A stretch of 64,000 nt of DNA from Sepioteuthis lessoniana. Lineage: Eukaryota > Mollusca > Cephalopoda > Myopsida > Loliginidae. How positions within the stretch are numbered: position 1 is the stretch's first letter; each line of letters starts with the position of its first letter. The DNA is taken from assembly GCA_963585895.1 (NCBI GenBank), contig OY757904.1, forward strand, positions 92,107,757 to 92,171,756, written 5' to 3'. Of the stretch, positions 10,600-22,550 are shown piece after piece. The translations under genes and the position numbers were made by a program. The notes under the pieces were generated by a model that had not been told where the DNA came from, did not search any database, and saw only the letters and a list, made by a program, of their open reading frames with translations.

Positions 10600-11490
10600 C
10601 ATCACTGTGATAAGGTCCCAAGATTAGGAAATCTAGAATGCTACATCAGCATACGTCGACAACATTTTTATTGATGAAAGCATAGTTCCTGCAGCGTGCA
10701 TGCAACAGCACTTTGCAGATTATGGCTTAGTCTGTAAAGATCCGGAGTGACTGAGAGATGGAGGTAAGGTTCTGGGTCTGCAAGTCTGGGGAGAGGATGA
10801 CTCCCTCTGATGGAAATGGAGAAGTAAGGTTCCGGAAATCCCCCACATAGTAACCCATCAGCACATATTTTCTCTGTGTGGAAAACTGGTTAGCCACTTC
10901 CCTGTGTGTGGCTGGCTTAGGGTGGCAACTGCATTCATTAAGTACTAAACAAGTGTGCTGACTAAGAACTGGGACGATGAAGTCAGGGATGTCTGTCTCT
11001 GTCGTATGCTGGCAGGAACAATGGCTAAAATATGCTAGTCAGATCCTGTCACGGGAGACTGATGTGTAAATGGTGATGAGATGAAGGTCTGGGTGGATGC
11101 AAGTTCCATGGCTATGGGAGTGGCACTGGTTGTAAATGGAAGCATCATAGAATATGCTTGTTGGTGGTGTCCAATTAATTATGCTAGGCACATCAATCTG
11201 ATCATACTTGATGCGGTGATTAAAGGAGTCAATCTGGTCCTTCAATGGCAGGCATGGGTGTTGCATGTAGTCACTGATTCAGCATGCATGCATCAGTGGG
11301 TGTCTGATACCCTAACAGAGAAGGCATGTGTAAACACAAAGGCTGCTGGTAAGATGCTGGTGAGGCAGCACTTGGGAACACTGCAAGCTTTGGTAGAGGA
11401 GTAAGTGCTGATGATGGATATAACTGGTGAAATCCTATCAAAACCGTGCTGACAGCCTCACCAGAGTGCCACAAAGGTGGCTAGATATGC
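10600..11490 (+). pseudogene. Gypsy-type reverse transcriptase end and RNase H fragment
   Basis: The plus strand reads, with several stops, a retrotransposon pol segment. It has an RT thumb/connection part (KVLGLQVWGEDDS, then SLCGKLVSHFPVCGWLRVAT), then RNase H from 11081 with VWVDASSMAMGV (first catalytic Asp), a conserved E-rich helix replaced here, and HVVTDSACMHQWV (later Asp). A NRADSLTRVPQRWLD motif near 11440-11495 closes it. The domain order is that of Ty3/Gypsy-like elements; the exact clade is not certain. It meets the oppositely oriented gag-protease piece at about 11495-11500. Confidence 0.75.
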
Positions 11491-11499
11491 ACAAGTGAG

Positions 11500-12930
11500 G
11501 AGAACTGATGCCAGAAAGTTGTGCCACTGTAACAATGCAGTCCATGCGTTGGTACTCCAATAAAACGTCAAACTGAAGTCAGGCTCGTCAATCGAAATGG
11601 TAGCACACCTGTTTAGGTTTCCAAAGCATACTTCACCTGATTTGGTCAGGTGGACGCCTCTGAACTCCTTGATCGCGTCAATCCCCAGGAGTAGAACAAA
11701 TCCCAGTATCTGTCCATCCACGACCAGGACCTCAACTATCACAGGTCAAGCCCACTCAAGACCCAACTTAATCTTGGGTACCCATGGCACTTCAGCGGTT
11801 AGCACTCTCACCTCCTCTCTCCACTGGCAACACACAACTTTGCTTACCAGCATCTGTGAGCATCCAAAATCCACCAGAACCATGCACTCTCATCTGTTAA
11901 CAAGCACTTTTACTAACAGGCAATATCCAGTTTTTCACTTGCTTGAGAAGAAGGCTGGTGCTGATGCCTTCTCCCCTTTGGCATTTCCCTGGCACTCTGA
12001 TAAAACATGCCTAATTTTATTGCATCGAAAACACCATTGCTCACGGACAAATTTCCATTCTCTGTCTGACCCCTCCGGCTGTACAGTTTCTTGCCATATG
12101 GTTAGGCCCAAGGCACTTGTAACAGATAACTATGTCACTGCGCTGTATAGCAAAGGGAACTTCTGCATGTGAGTGTGGTCGTCCCACGAATGCAGTGGCT
12201 GACACCTCGCACCCTCCATCATCTGGCATGATAGCCCTTGCTCAAGTCAAAAGCTACTTTATGTTCATTGCATCCATCAGGGATGAGGCCCTGAGAAGCT
12301 GCCTAACATGTTGTGGCAACACAGACATGAATGCACACGTCATCCATCGATCAGGTAGCGGTTCTCCAACCAAGCCAACCAGTACTTGCTGTACTGTTGT
12401 TATTTTGAGATGGAGACCCTGTAAAAATAAATATATTTATGGGTTTAATATGCATTTAAAGTCAGTGACTACGTGAAAAAATGATATACAAAGTTTAACA
12501 AATAATATACAACCATTATTTGATAAATCCAGAACATTTCATTAAAACTTTTAATAATTATTTTTATGTACCTTTGGAACATTCAAAAGTTTCTATAAGG
12601 CTATGATTGATAATGTGTCACATACAGCCAACTTTGTCCATGGCGCAGAGTTCACAGACCAACCCTACATTCTCGATCCATTCAACAATGGGCATATCAG
12701 TCATTGCACCACTGAATTCTGGGATTAGCTGGACATCGAAGGCCTTGCCGTCCATCTTATATACACTGAAATAGCTTGAAGAATGAAGAGAGAGAAAACA
12801 AACCAACGGAGCAACACCAGAGAGAGAGAGAAAGAGGGGGGGCAATCCGTGACTGGAATTCAGTTACTCGCTGAACCCTCCTCCTTTATTTTACTACATT
12901 AACTTGGATTCATTTTAGGTTTGACTCTTC
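11500..12930 (-). pseudogene. Gypsy-type gag-protease fragment, opposite strand
   Basis: Reading leftwards: an LTR-like end with AATAAAGGAGG near 12885, leader, gag start MDGKAFDVQLIPEF at about 12750, then (after a 240-bp foreign segment at 12384-12623) gag continuing LVGEPLPDRWMTCAF, a CCHC zinc knuckle CYKCLGPNHMARNC (about 12085-12130), and a protease-region segment LLGIDAIKEFRGV with GEVCFG (about 11620-11690). Several stops interrupt it. It probably belongs to the same element family as 10600-11490, now in tail-to-tail orientation. Confidence 0.75.
12384..12623 (-). repeat. 240-bp segment identical to 19661-19900 in reverse orientation
   Basis: Base-by-base reading shows this segment is the reverse complement of 19661-19900 with no gap or mismatch found. 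In its other location it forms an intron end, splice acceptor (TTTTTACAG) and first codons of an Academ-like element. Here it interrupts Gypsy gag, where a couple of hundred bases of gag are missing. Flanks diverge sharply on both sides. Confidence 0.9.
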
Positions 12931-13040
12931 ATGATTCATAAATTAGGTATTTTGCTTCAACACAATTTTAGAAAATGGCTATGCCCTGAATGAAAATGTT
13001 TACTTCAAAGAAAAAAAAAAAAGAAAGATATTGGTCATAC

Positions 13041-13203
13041 ATATTCTATCCAGCTATCATTATCATCTTTCCAGTACCAAATCCAGGTTGTTGCCAAAGG
13101 GCTTCTTGACTCCATTTTGGAGGAAACTGTGCTCAGTCGACGCAGTAAGTATGTCTGCTGATCAAAGAAACATGTCATCTTATCAAACTTGAATCTTCCA
13201 GTC
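13041..13203 (-). CDS. PARP12-like: PARP12/ZC3HAV1-like gene 1, exon 2 (end of WWE 1, start of WWE 2)
   Basis: A 163-nt exon between a poly-T/ACAG acceptor and a TAT|GTATGA donor. One base completes the split codon from exon 1, and it leaves in phase 0. It encodes RFKFDKMTCFF followed by YLLRRLST, the second half of WWE 1 (buried F-x-x-M and a closing RR-x-ST). The next part, TTWIWYWKDDNDSWIEY, is the Trp-rich start of WWE 2, completed by exon 3. Two half-domains in register with both neighbours make this exon secure. It was found by looking for the missing WWE pieces on the minus strand. Confidence 0.88.
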
Positions 13204-13294
13204 CTGTAAAAAAAAAAAAAGACAATAGAAACATGTCATTTGAACTGGTCATAATAGGAGATCAAACATGTCATTTGAACTGGTTATAATCAGA

Positions 13295-13505
13295 GCTAAA
13301 TTTCTAAGTTTGGCGCGGTAAATTCAAACAATTGTTAAGTTGACTCGTGATAGTTGGCATGGTACTGCTGGTGAATTTTTGTTATATTTTAATCTAAGAA
13401 TCTTGATTTATTTCTAATCGACTAAATTGTTTTACCAGGTGCAACTATCATGAGTCAACTTAATAATTGTTTGAATTTACCACGCCAAACTTAGAGATTT
13501 AGCAT
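13295..13505. mobile_element. MITE with about 62-bp terminal inverted repeats
   Basis: The left arm 'gctaaatttctaagtttggcgcggtaaattcaaac...actcgtgatagttg' and the right arm 'caactatcatgagtcaac...gccaaacttagagatttagc' are inverted repeats of about 62 bp with few mismatches, enclosing about 85 bp. Total is about 210 bp with no coding capacity: a miniature inverted-repeat element. It sits just upstream of exon 2 of gene 1. Target duplication is not clear. Confidence 0.85.
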
Positions 13506-13780
13506 AAATTACTATAGAGTCTTGTGCCAATGCAAATGCAAACACTCCCAGTTATCACAAATTAATCCCCCACCCCAAAGAAAACGGCCAAACCAAACGC
13601 TAAAGAAATATTTGGAATGGAACATTCTAGAATCAGGTGGCAGGAAAGACATAAAAGCTTCATAAATATGTGGATATATAGAAAAAAACTAAACAATTGT
13701 GAGGAAAGACTCGTTGGGTAGAGGTTAGTACAATTTTCTTTTTTAAAAATAACACTGGATTTTCTATGACTTGTAAAATC

Positions 13781-13920
13781 TGCTGGTGAATTTTTGTTAT
13801 ATTTTAATCTAAGAATCTTGATTTATTTCTAATCGACTAAATTGTTTTACCAGGTGTAACTATCACGAGTCAACTTAACAATTGTTTGAATTTACCGCGC
13901 CAAACTTAGAAATTTAGCAT
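13781..13920. mobile_element. Second MITE copy, lacking its left arm
   Basis: Repeats the core ('gctggtgaatttttgttatattttaatc...') and right arm of the element at 13295-13505 almost exactly, but the left inverted repeat is absent. About 275 bp of unrelated sequence separates the two copies. The close similarity of the cores suggests a recent common source or a local duplication. Confidence 0.8.
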
Positions 13921-14059
13921 TCCACCTCCACTAAAAATAAAAAAATAAATAAAAACCTGGTAGGGCCTGTATCGGATGACAGGATAAAATATACCCCAAA
14001 ATTTCTTCACATGGGAAGCAGCATCATGTATGTGAAGGTATTCGAATGTGCAATGCCTA

Positions 14060-17028
14060 TCATTTCCTGAACGTGTGAGTTTTGCGGCTTAACGCTCAGG
14101 ATTGTCAGTTCAATCGGGGAACTACTGCTGCTCATCTATAAGAGTGGCTTCTATTGATGAGAATAAAAACAGCCATCGAAAGATAACCATGACTCATACT
14201 CAAACCACATACATAAACCGCATCGCTCTTCGCGCGGGTAAAAAAGGGGCACGTCCTGCTGAGGTTGGAGCCCTGGCCTCAGTGTTCGAAAAATCAGCTA
14301 CAGAGCTCAAACAAAAACTACTAAAATGCAAACAAACAATACAGATAACGACATTTAACGTTAGAACCCAAAATAGAATAGGTCAACTACCAGAGCTAAC
14401 TGCATCAGCCGTAGAACATAAGATAGACATAATTTGTAAACAAGAACATCGATACACTCACACCGAAGATATCAAATATCACAAAACTGGCAATGGATGT
14501 ATACTGGTGACTGTATCGGCATGGAAAAACTCTATCAATGCATCGGTAGGAGGGGTGGGAATGCTTATATGACCAAGAGCGCTAAAAACACTTAATAGCA
14601 TTGAGAGAATACAACCTAGGATGATGGCCGCAATGTTTAATGGCAACCCTAAAGCAACGATCATCTCCTGCTACAGCCCTACCAATGTTAGCAAAGAAAC
14701 CAAACTAGTCACCTTCTATGAGGAGCTATCCTCCCTAGTACGTAGCATTCCGAAACACAACCTGCTAGTCATTGGCGGAGATATGAATGCACAAATCGGG
14801 AAAAACAGAAACAACAAATACAGCCTACACAACACGTCAAACAGGAATGGACAACATCTAATTGATTTCATGATAGAAAATAGATTAACATGCCTCAATA
14901 CAAACTTTAAAAAAATACGCGTACAAGAGTAAAGCACAGATAGACTGTGTCTTTATAAACAGAAAATGGAAAAAAAGTGCGATGAATTGTGAGGCATACT
15001 CCACTTTCGAGGGTGTGTCCTCCGATCATCGAATAGTCACGGCCAAAATACGTCTAAGCCTACGAAAAAACACCACACGAACAGCGACAACTAAGCACTA
15101 TGACTGGGCCCTACTTAACAGAGATATTAGAGACAAATATGCATTAGAATTAAGAAACAGATTCGAAACACTACAAGAGAAGACAAAAAGTTACCCCAAA
15201 TGACGAATATAAAAATTTTGTTGAAGCACACCTTGAGGCGGCATCAAAGTATATCCCAACAAAACCTAGAACTAAATATAGAGCCCCTTGGGAAACGTCA
15301 GCGGTTAGAGAAAAACGTGCACTCATGAAAACTGCTTCCAAAAGCTATCGGAAGAACCCAACAAACACAAATGCCCGAAAACTAGAAAAGGCACAACATC
15401 AATTAGCAGGAATATATCTAAAAGAACAGGCAGAATACATACAAAATCAGATAGATAAGATTAGAGACTCAGTGGAAGATACACAATCCAGGATAGCTCC
15501 TTACACCAAAGAAGAACTCAACTCGGTTCTTAAAAAAATTAAAAATAGGAAAGCGGCAGGGCTGGACAAGATCCCCTCAGAAGTATGGAAGACTAGACAA
15601 TTCGACAATATACTGCTCCGGCAATGCAACGCAGTCTATAGTCAAAATAGGATAGAAAGATGGATGAAGGGATGCATCCTTCCTTTCCCTAAAAAAGGCG
15701 ATCTCGGATTAGCCAAGAACTACCGAGGGATAACACTTACATCCATAGCAGCCAAAATCTACAATGTCCTACTACGAAACCGCATAGAACCCTTAGGAAA
15801 AACCAAAATGGCTTCCGGAGAAATAGATCTACAACCTCACAAATATTGATCATCCGTAGAATCCTTGAAGGCGTTCGGGCAAAAAACCTTCAGGCGACAT
15901 TACTATTTGTCGACTTTACCAAGGCAAAAAACCTTCAGGCGACATTACTATTTGTCGACTTTACCAAGGCCTTCGATTCCAGAGGGAAAATGGAACTAAT
16001 CCTACTAGCATACGGCCAACCAAAAGAAACCATAGCAGCAATAATGATCCTCTACAGAAACACAAAAGTGAAAGTACGTTCACCAGATGGAGACACGGAA
16101 TACTTCGACATTGTTGCAGGAGTACTACAAGGAGACACGCTAGCCCCATACCTCTTTATCATCTGTCTAGACTACGTGCTTAGAACTTCGATGGACAAAA
16201 TCAGAGAAAATGGCTTCGAGCTGACTAAGAAAAGAAGCAGAAGGTACCCCGCAAAAACAATCACAGATGCCGACTACACTGATGACTTGGCGTTACAGGC
16301 GAATACGCCTAATCAAGCAGAGACACTACTGCATAGTTTGGAACGAGCTGTTCCATTGGCCTCCATGTCAATGTGCATAAAACTGAATATATGTGTTACA
16401 ACCAAACGGGCAACATTACCACACTAGATGGAGCCTCTCTGAGGCTAGTGGACAAATTTACCTACCTAGGAAGTAGCGTCTCATCAACCGAAAACGACAT
16501 CGACACACGACTGACGAAAGCATGGACAGCTATAGATAGGCTCTCAATCATATGGAAATCAGACCTGACTGATAAAATGAAACGCAGTTTCTTCCAGGCA
16601 GCAGTTGTATCGATACTGCTATATGGATGCACTACATGGACGCTAACTAAACGGCTGGAGAAGAAACTTGACGGCAACTACACAAGAATGTTGAGAGCAA
16701 TATTAAACAGGTCCTGGCGACAACACCCCACGAGACACCAACTATACGGCCACTTGCCTCCCATCGCGAAAACTATACAGGTTAGACGAGCCAGACATGC
16801 CGGACACTGCTGGAGAAGCAAGGACGAGCTAGTAAGTGATTTACTCCTATGGACCCCCACATATGGCCAAGCTAAAGCAGGACGACCAGCCTGAACCTAC
16901 ATACAGCAGCTATGTGAGGACACAGGATGTAATCCAGAAGACCTGCCGGAGGCGATGAATGATAGGGAGAAGTGGCGAGAGATGGTCAGGGATATCCGTG
17001 CTGGCGGCAAGACATGATGATGATGATA
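14060..17028 (+). mobile_element. RTE-type LINE copy 1 (endonuclease and reverse transcriptase, broken)
   Basis: A nearly full-length LINE. From ATG 14189 it encodes an apurinic/apyrimidinic-type endonuclease (TTFNVRTQNRIGQLPEL, CKQEHRY, a SCYSPTN motif and GGDMNAQIG; a SSDHRIV motif near 15020), then reverse transcriptase from about 15480 (NRKAAGLDKIPSEVW, FVDFTKAFDS, VLQGD, YTDD in place of YADD). A (ATG)n tail ends it at 17028, typical of RTE elements. Stops, frameshifts and an in-frame 45-bp tandem duplication (15883-15972) in RT motif A show it is dead. RTE elements copy by target-primed reverse transcription. Confidence 0.88.
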
Positions 17029-19660
17029 ATAAGAGCTCAAAATCACAATCATAGCAGTATATTACAAGAAACAAATTTTTTCCTTGCAAATTTTGTAATG
17101 ATTGTAAGGAAAAACAAAGACAAATGTAAACTCACATTAAGCTTTATTCCACAACAGATATGACTTAACGGTGATTTGCTGTTGATATAAGAAAGCCCCT
17201 GTGAGCGAGTCTATATACAGGGGGGGAGCCAAGACTAGAGGAAAACAATTTTATTTTAATCATTACAATGATTAACAAAACAGTTTATATTTAGTATTTC
17301 TTAAAGCCTAAATTCAAGTTCTAGACTCGTGGGAACTTCATTGGTGTAATTGTAAGCGAGATTGTCAATCAATTCAGTTACTACCGAATAGGACTCCTAT
17401 ATTTTATCCCTGCTGTCAAATCTAAGCTATCTTTAGATCAGATCAGCAAAGTGAAGCTGTGATGAGCCTGCTCAATACTTAGGTGGGTGATCATTTAATA
17501 ACAGCAGGTACTGTAAGTAACCTAAGATTTGTAAACTAAAATAGAATAGCATTAATTACAAACATTTTCTATTTGCTACAGTTTCCCTATAATTTCTTCC
17601 ATCCCTAAACATACATATATAGATACAAGTGTATATAAAAGAGAATGAGTCCCCTATCCACCTCCAGTTATGGGTTAAATGCTATCACTGCTTTTCTTCT
17701 ACAAGGATGACTTTGGCATTAAATAACCCACATTAAAAAAATAAACCAAACCTTCATGAGTATGTATAGGTATACTACATATGTATGTATCTGCATGTAG
17801 ATAAATGAGGTAGCAAAACAGTTTGAAGGTCAGGGAGCTTTAAAAGATAAAAGTGAAATAGAAAAGAATAACTTTTTTTTTTTTTAACTATCATAGACTG
17901 AAGCCATTGGTGCTGTGATGAAGGCGAAAACTGACTAAAAGTGAAAATCTGTGTCCTAGAACAGATCAACAAAAAGGAACTGATAGATCTCTACAGAATA
18001 AAATGAAAGGATGAAAGTTTATGGAACATCCTTGAAATGGACTCAAAAAGAAAAATTAGTGTCCCCCAAATCAGCAAGAGACAGACTTGATAGAAAAATA
18101 AAAGGAAAAGGAGAACAATCAAGAGTAAGGACAACATTAACACTGAAACATTTCTATGAGAAAATATAGGATATAAAATCCTAAATTCTACAAACAGTAG
18201 GTGAAGCAAAAAGAAGTATTAGAAATGCACACAGATAAAACAGATTACTTAAACAAAAACATTGATACAAATTAGTAAAAAAAAAAAAAAAAAAAAATTA
18301 GGATCCAAAATTAAATGAGAATGGAATCTTATTGTTGTGTTGTCTTTTCACCTATGTCTGCACAGTTGAACTTCAAATGAACTTGCAAATGGGACGATTT
18401 CCTGGGCAGAAAAAAAATTCCAATGGGAGATGTGACAGTCTCCAATTGGAATCTTCACGCTTTCAGCAGCAACTAAAACACAGCAATACGTAAGCCAGTG
18501 AACAGAACATGCCAGAGCTCGACAAGACTCATCCATAAAGGCAGGTTGCTCTAGGGGGAAAAGATCACTTTTAATGAGATACAAGAGGAGTGGGCATTAT
18601 TTTTTGAGATAATAGGTATAAAATCATAAGAAACATTCAATAATTTTTCCCCAAGCAAGATTTTGTTACATTAATCAATAATCTAAATTTTAATCCACAA
18701 ATTGGATGCTAAAATTTTAGGTGGCTTCATACAAAAAAGTAGCCAATCAAAATACATCTTTCAATGACTCCTGATAATTTACCAATCCTGATCACCATAG
18801 CATATGCTATGAATTAACATGACTGCCTCCAGCAAAGAAGTGTATGATGTAAACAAACCGGAAAAAAGTGTTTTATGTGCATGTTTCTGTCTAAAATGTG
18901 CAAAGTTAGATCTTTTTCAGAGAAGACAGGGACATGCTTTCTAGAATAGGTCTCAAAATGGAAATTTTTAGGCGGCCCACAAGCAAAAATAGCTAAAAAC
19001 TTCAACATTAGCTGTGCTTCAAGTGTCATACCACCTCATAGTGGATTTCACCAAACCTGCTATGCATGTTTCATGGATTCTCAATGAATTCAAAGAACTA
19101 AAGAAAACATGGAAAAAAATACTGATGATGCAAAAGTTTTCAAAGGTAAATTTAAGTTTTAAATAATGTGACTGTTATTGATACACATTTCCAATCTCAT
19201 TAGATTCACATTATTGTTTACAAAAATAACTGACATATACCCGTTTATTTCATTTTTTTAATTACTCTAAATGCATTGCACATTGAATTTTTCTGCTAAT
19301 TCCAATAATAGGTATAATGCATGATTTTATAATCCATTTTATTCCTTTTATCACACAAATTTATCCATCATTTATAGAAATGTCTAAAACTTGTAAAAAA
19401 AATAAATGTTATTTTTGTAAAAAAAAAAAAAAAGAATGAATAATATTTTTAAAACAAAAAAGAATTCTTAGTAAAGTATAACCAGAAATATACGAGTTTT
19501 AAAATTTATTTACATTTCAAAATGCTGTAATTTTCTTTTTCATGCTTTCTTTTTCTATTAACTCAATTTTTAACCTTTCTAAAAATGATGTAATAATTTG
19601 ATTTTAATGAAATTTTTTAAACTTAAAAAAAAAAAAAGGAAAAAATATTTTTTAATAATC
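17029..19660. other. Intronic AT-rich stretch, no recognised features
   Basis: Part of the 26-kb intron 1 of gene 1. It contains poly-A/T tracts (about 17873-17885, 18278-18298, 19418-19433) and no reading frame resembling a known domain on either strand. The Academ-like element may begin somewhere left of 19661, but its end was not located. Confidence 0.5.
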
Positions 19661-21636
19661 ATGTGACACATTATCAATCATAGCCTTATAGAAACTTTTG
19701 AATGTTCCAAAGGTACATAAAAATAATTATTAAAAGTTTTAATGAAATGTTCTGGATTTATCAAATAATGGTTGTATATTATTTGTTAAACTTTGTATAT
19801 CATTTTTTCACGTAGTCACTGACTTTAAATGCATATTAAACCCATAAATATATTTATTTTTACAGGGTCTCCATCTCAAAATAACAACAGTACAGCAAGT
19901 GAAAAAGATGAACCATCAGCTAAAAAAAGACAGATTCTTCGTTCCAATGTTGATTGACCATTTTTGCCACCTAGATCAAAGCATATTCTACCAGATGTTA
20001 GTATATTCTGCCAAAAAACAATGGTGTGCAGATTATTTGGCAAGAGAAACAGACAAAAGTTGGTGAAATGTTCAACAATTGATGCAGTTAATTTATAACA
20101 GGTAGCAGAAGAAAATGAAATTTTCACATGCAAATAAGAAGCAAAGATTTTGTGGCAATCAATGTGAAGTACCCTAACTCCTGCTACTGTGACTTCATCT
20201 GCTACTTGACCAAATCAAGCAAAACTGAACAGACAGGGCTTAGTTCATATGAGAAAGCATTTGAGATTTTTGTCAAATTAGTTCACAGCCAAATTATTGA
20301 AAACCAGGAAATAATAAGACTGAAGTCGAAATATTTATTTGTCAAACAGAAAAAAGAAACACATGGAGTTGATGCTCACTCATATAAAACAGGATAATAA
20401 AAATTTAATAAAGAAATTTCCTCAGCTGTGCTTCATCACTCCTAAAATGAGGTTGCAAGGTGACATTGTCTATACAAATGACATTACAATATCTTCTCTT
20501 GTAGAAGAAAAACAGTACTTCATGAGGAAATACAGACCACTACTCTAAATGAAACAGACTCATCAGAAAATTACACTAACTTGTCATCACAACAACAAAA
20601 AAACTCATGCATACTCAGATCCAAATTTTTTATCTAACTTGTATATGACTGCTTTGAATCTGAGAAACACAATTAGACAAGTTAAATCTTCTTTGTTATG
20701 GCCACCAAGAGCAGAAACATTAAATTTGCAAGATGCTGAAAAGACAGTACCCTACATTTTATGGATAGTTGGAGCATCTGAAATAGTGGACACATCTACA
20801 TCTGTTCACAGAAATCTTTTGTCGATTTCACAAGACATAATATTCCTGGCTTCTAATGGATGTACATTAATGCCAAAACATTTATCACTTGGTATGGCTG
20901 TATGCCATCTGTCTGGATCTGTTCAATTAATTGGTTTGTTAAATGGTTGTTTCTACCTTGGTGATTTTAAATCATGATACAGCAATAGCTGAACTTGAGA
21001 TGAATCATGGAAAAAATTCTTTTCCATCCACTATCCAGCCAGTTATTCCAACAACTTTGGTATGGGACAATAATGATTTTGGCGAGGAGACTTTATCTGG
21101 ACATGAAACAACCCACAACACAAATGGTATAATTATCCAAAACAATGTCTGTCCTACATCATTCAAACTTTGTTCCTCTAATATTGCAGGTAAATCTGTG
21201 AAGAGAACAAGGAAAAGAACATTGGAGCCAACAGAAGTAAATCTGGTTACATACTCTAGAGGAAGGAAAAATGGCCCAGTGCCATTTATTGAACATGTTT
21301 CTCTTTTTCAGTTGGATCATATACTTTCACTGCAAAATCCTATAAAACTTAGTATACTATATCACAAAATTCAGCAGTGAGAATATTTTACCATCTTGGA
21401 CTGGATTCAACCAGCTCCTTTCCAAAGAGGAAGTTATGATTGATGGTAGCCCCACAGAAATGGATACTGTTAAGCATGCAAATTATCTCCCCTGATACAC
21501 TTGAGAAGAGAAGGCATTATTCGGGGACTGGAAGTAAACAAACGGCCATATTGGTTTATGTGTGAGTGTAAGAAGAAGGGTGTAATAAAGGCGTCTCCGT
21601 ATGCAGAGTGTTAAAGTCTGAGAGCTAAAAGACACT

Positions 21637-22317
21637 ATGGTTTCTAAGTATTTTCTTCCACCCGCATTGCTTAAAGATAAATACAGTACATGGCGGAAAG
21701 AAATGCTAATATGGGAACTAGCCACTTCACTGGATAAAACGAAAAGAGCCCTCATGGTGTTTTTGTCATTAGAAGGAATTGCAAGAGAAGCTGTTTTGGA
21801 ATTAGATACTGCAGTTTTTAATTCTGAGGATGGAATGAAAAAGTCATATGAAAAACTGGATACACTTTTTCTGGAGGATGTAAACCAGTCTGCCTTTCGA
21901 GCATACGAAACATTTGAAAATTATCAGAGACCGCCTGGGATGTTATTAGAAGATTTTTTGATTGAATTTGGTCGACTTGTCGCCAAATTAAAAGACTTTA
22001 ATGTTCTTTTACCAGAACCTGTACTCGCATTCAGAGCATTAAAGAGTGACAATATCACCAAGGATAATGAAAAATTGGTCAAAGCTACTGTCAGTGAATT
22101 AACGCTATCTTCCATGTTGAAACAGTTACGGAAGATTATGCATGGACATTCATCACCCAATACTTCACCTGTCATGAAAAAAAACAAAATGGATCTTGTT
22201 AACTATACAGAAAATAACCAAATGGATCCTACCGCAGTATATTATGGCTGCTCCTCATATCGACGTGATTCGCGTTTAAATAATTCGCAAGAAAAGATAA
22301 ACCGCACTGGAAGATGA
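21637..22317 (+). pseudogene. Copia gag (copy B)
   Basis: A 226-codon frame matching the gag of copy A (KYSTWRKEMLIWE, SAFRAYETFENYQRPPG) and extending past its stops to the Ser/Asn-rich segment before the zinc knuckle. The normal start codon and primer site are missing: a 28-bp deletion between two GAG triplets fuses the LTR directly to gag codons, so first-strand priming and gag initiation are both lost. Confidence 0.85.
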
Positions 22318-22550
22318 CAGGGATATAAGAATAAAACACGTTCCATGAACAAAAAGAAGTTAAATCCGTGAGACCGAACAGGTACTATTACAGTATCTTT
22401 TAATTGTGGCTGCAGGTTTCACTGGTCTTATGATTGTCCTTACGGTCATAGTAGCAGGAATAAAGATGGCGTTGAAATAGAGGAAGATTTTTCCGTGTCG
22501 CATGTGGTCTTAATGAGTCAGCAAAAACGTAAAAACGGCGGAGACATTTT

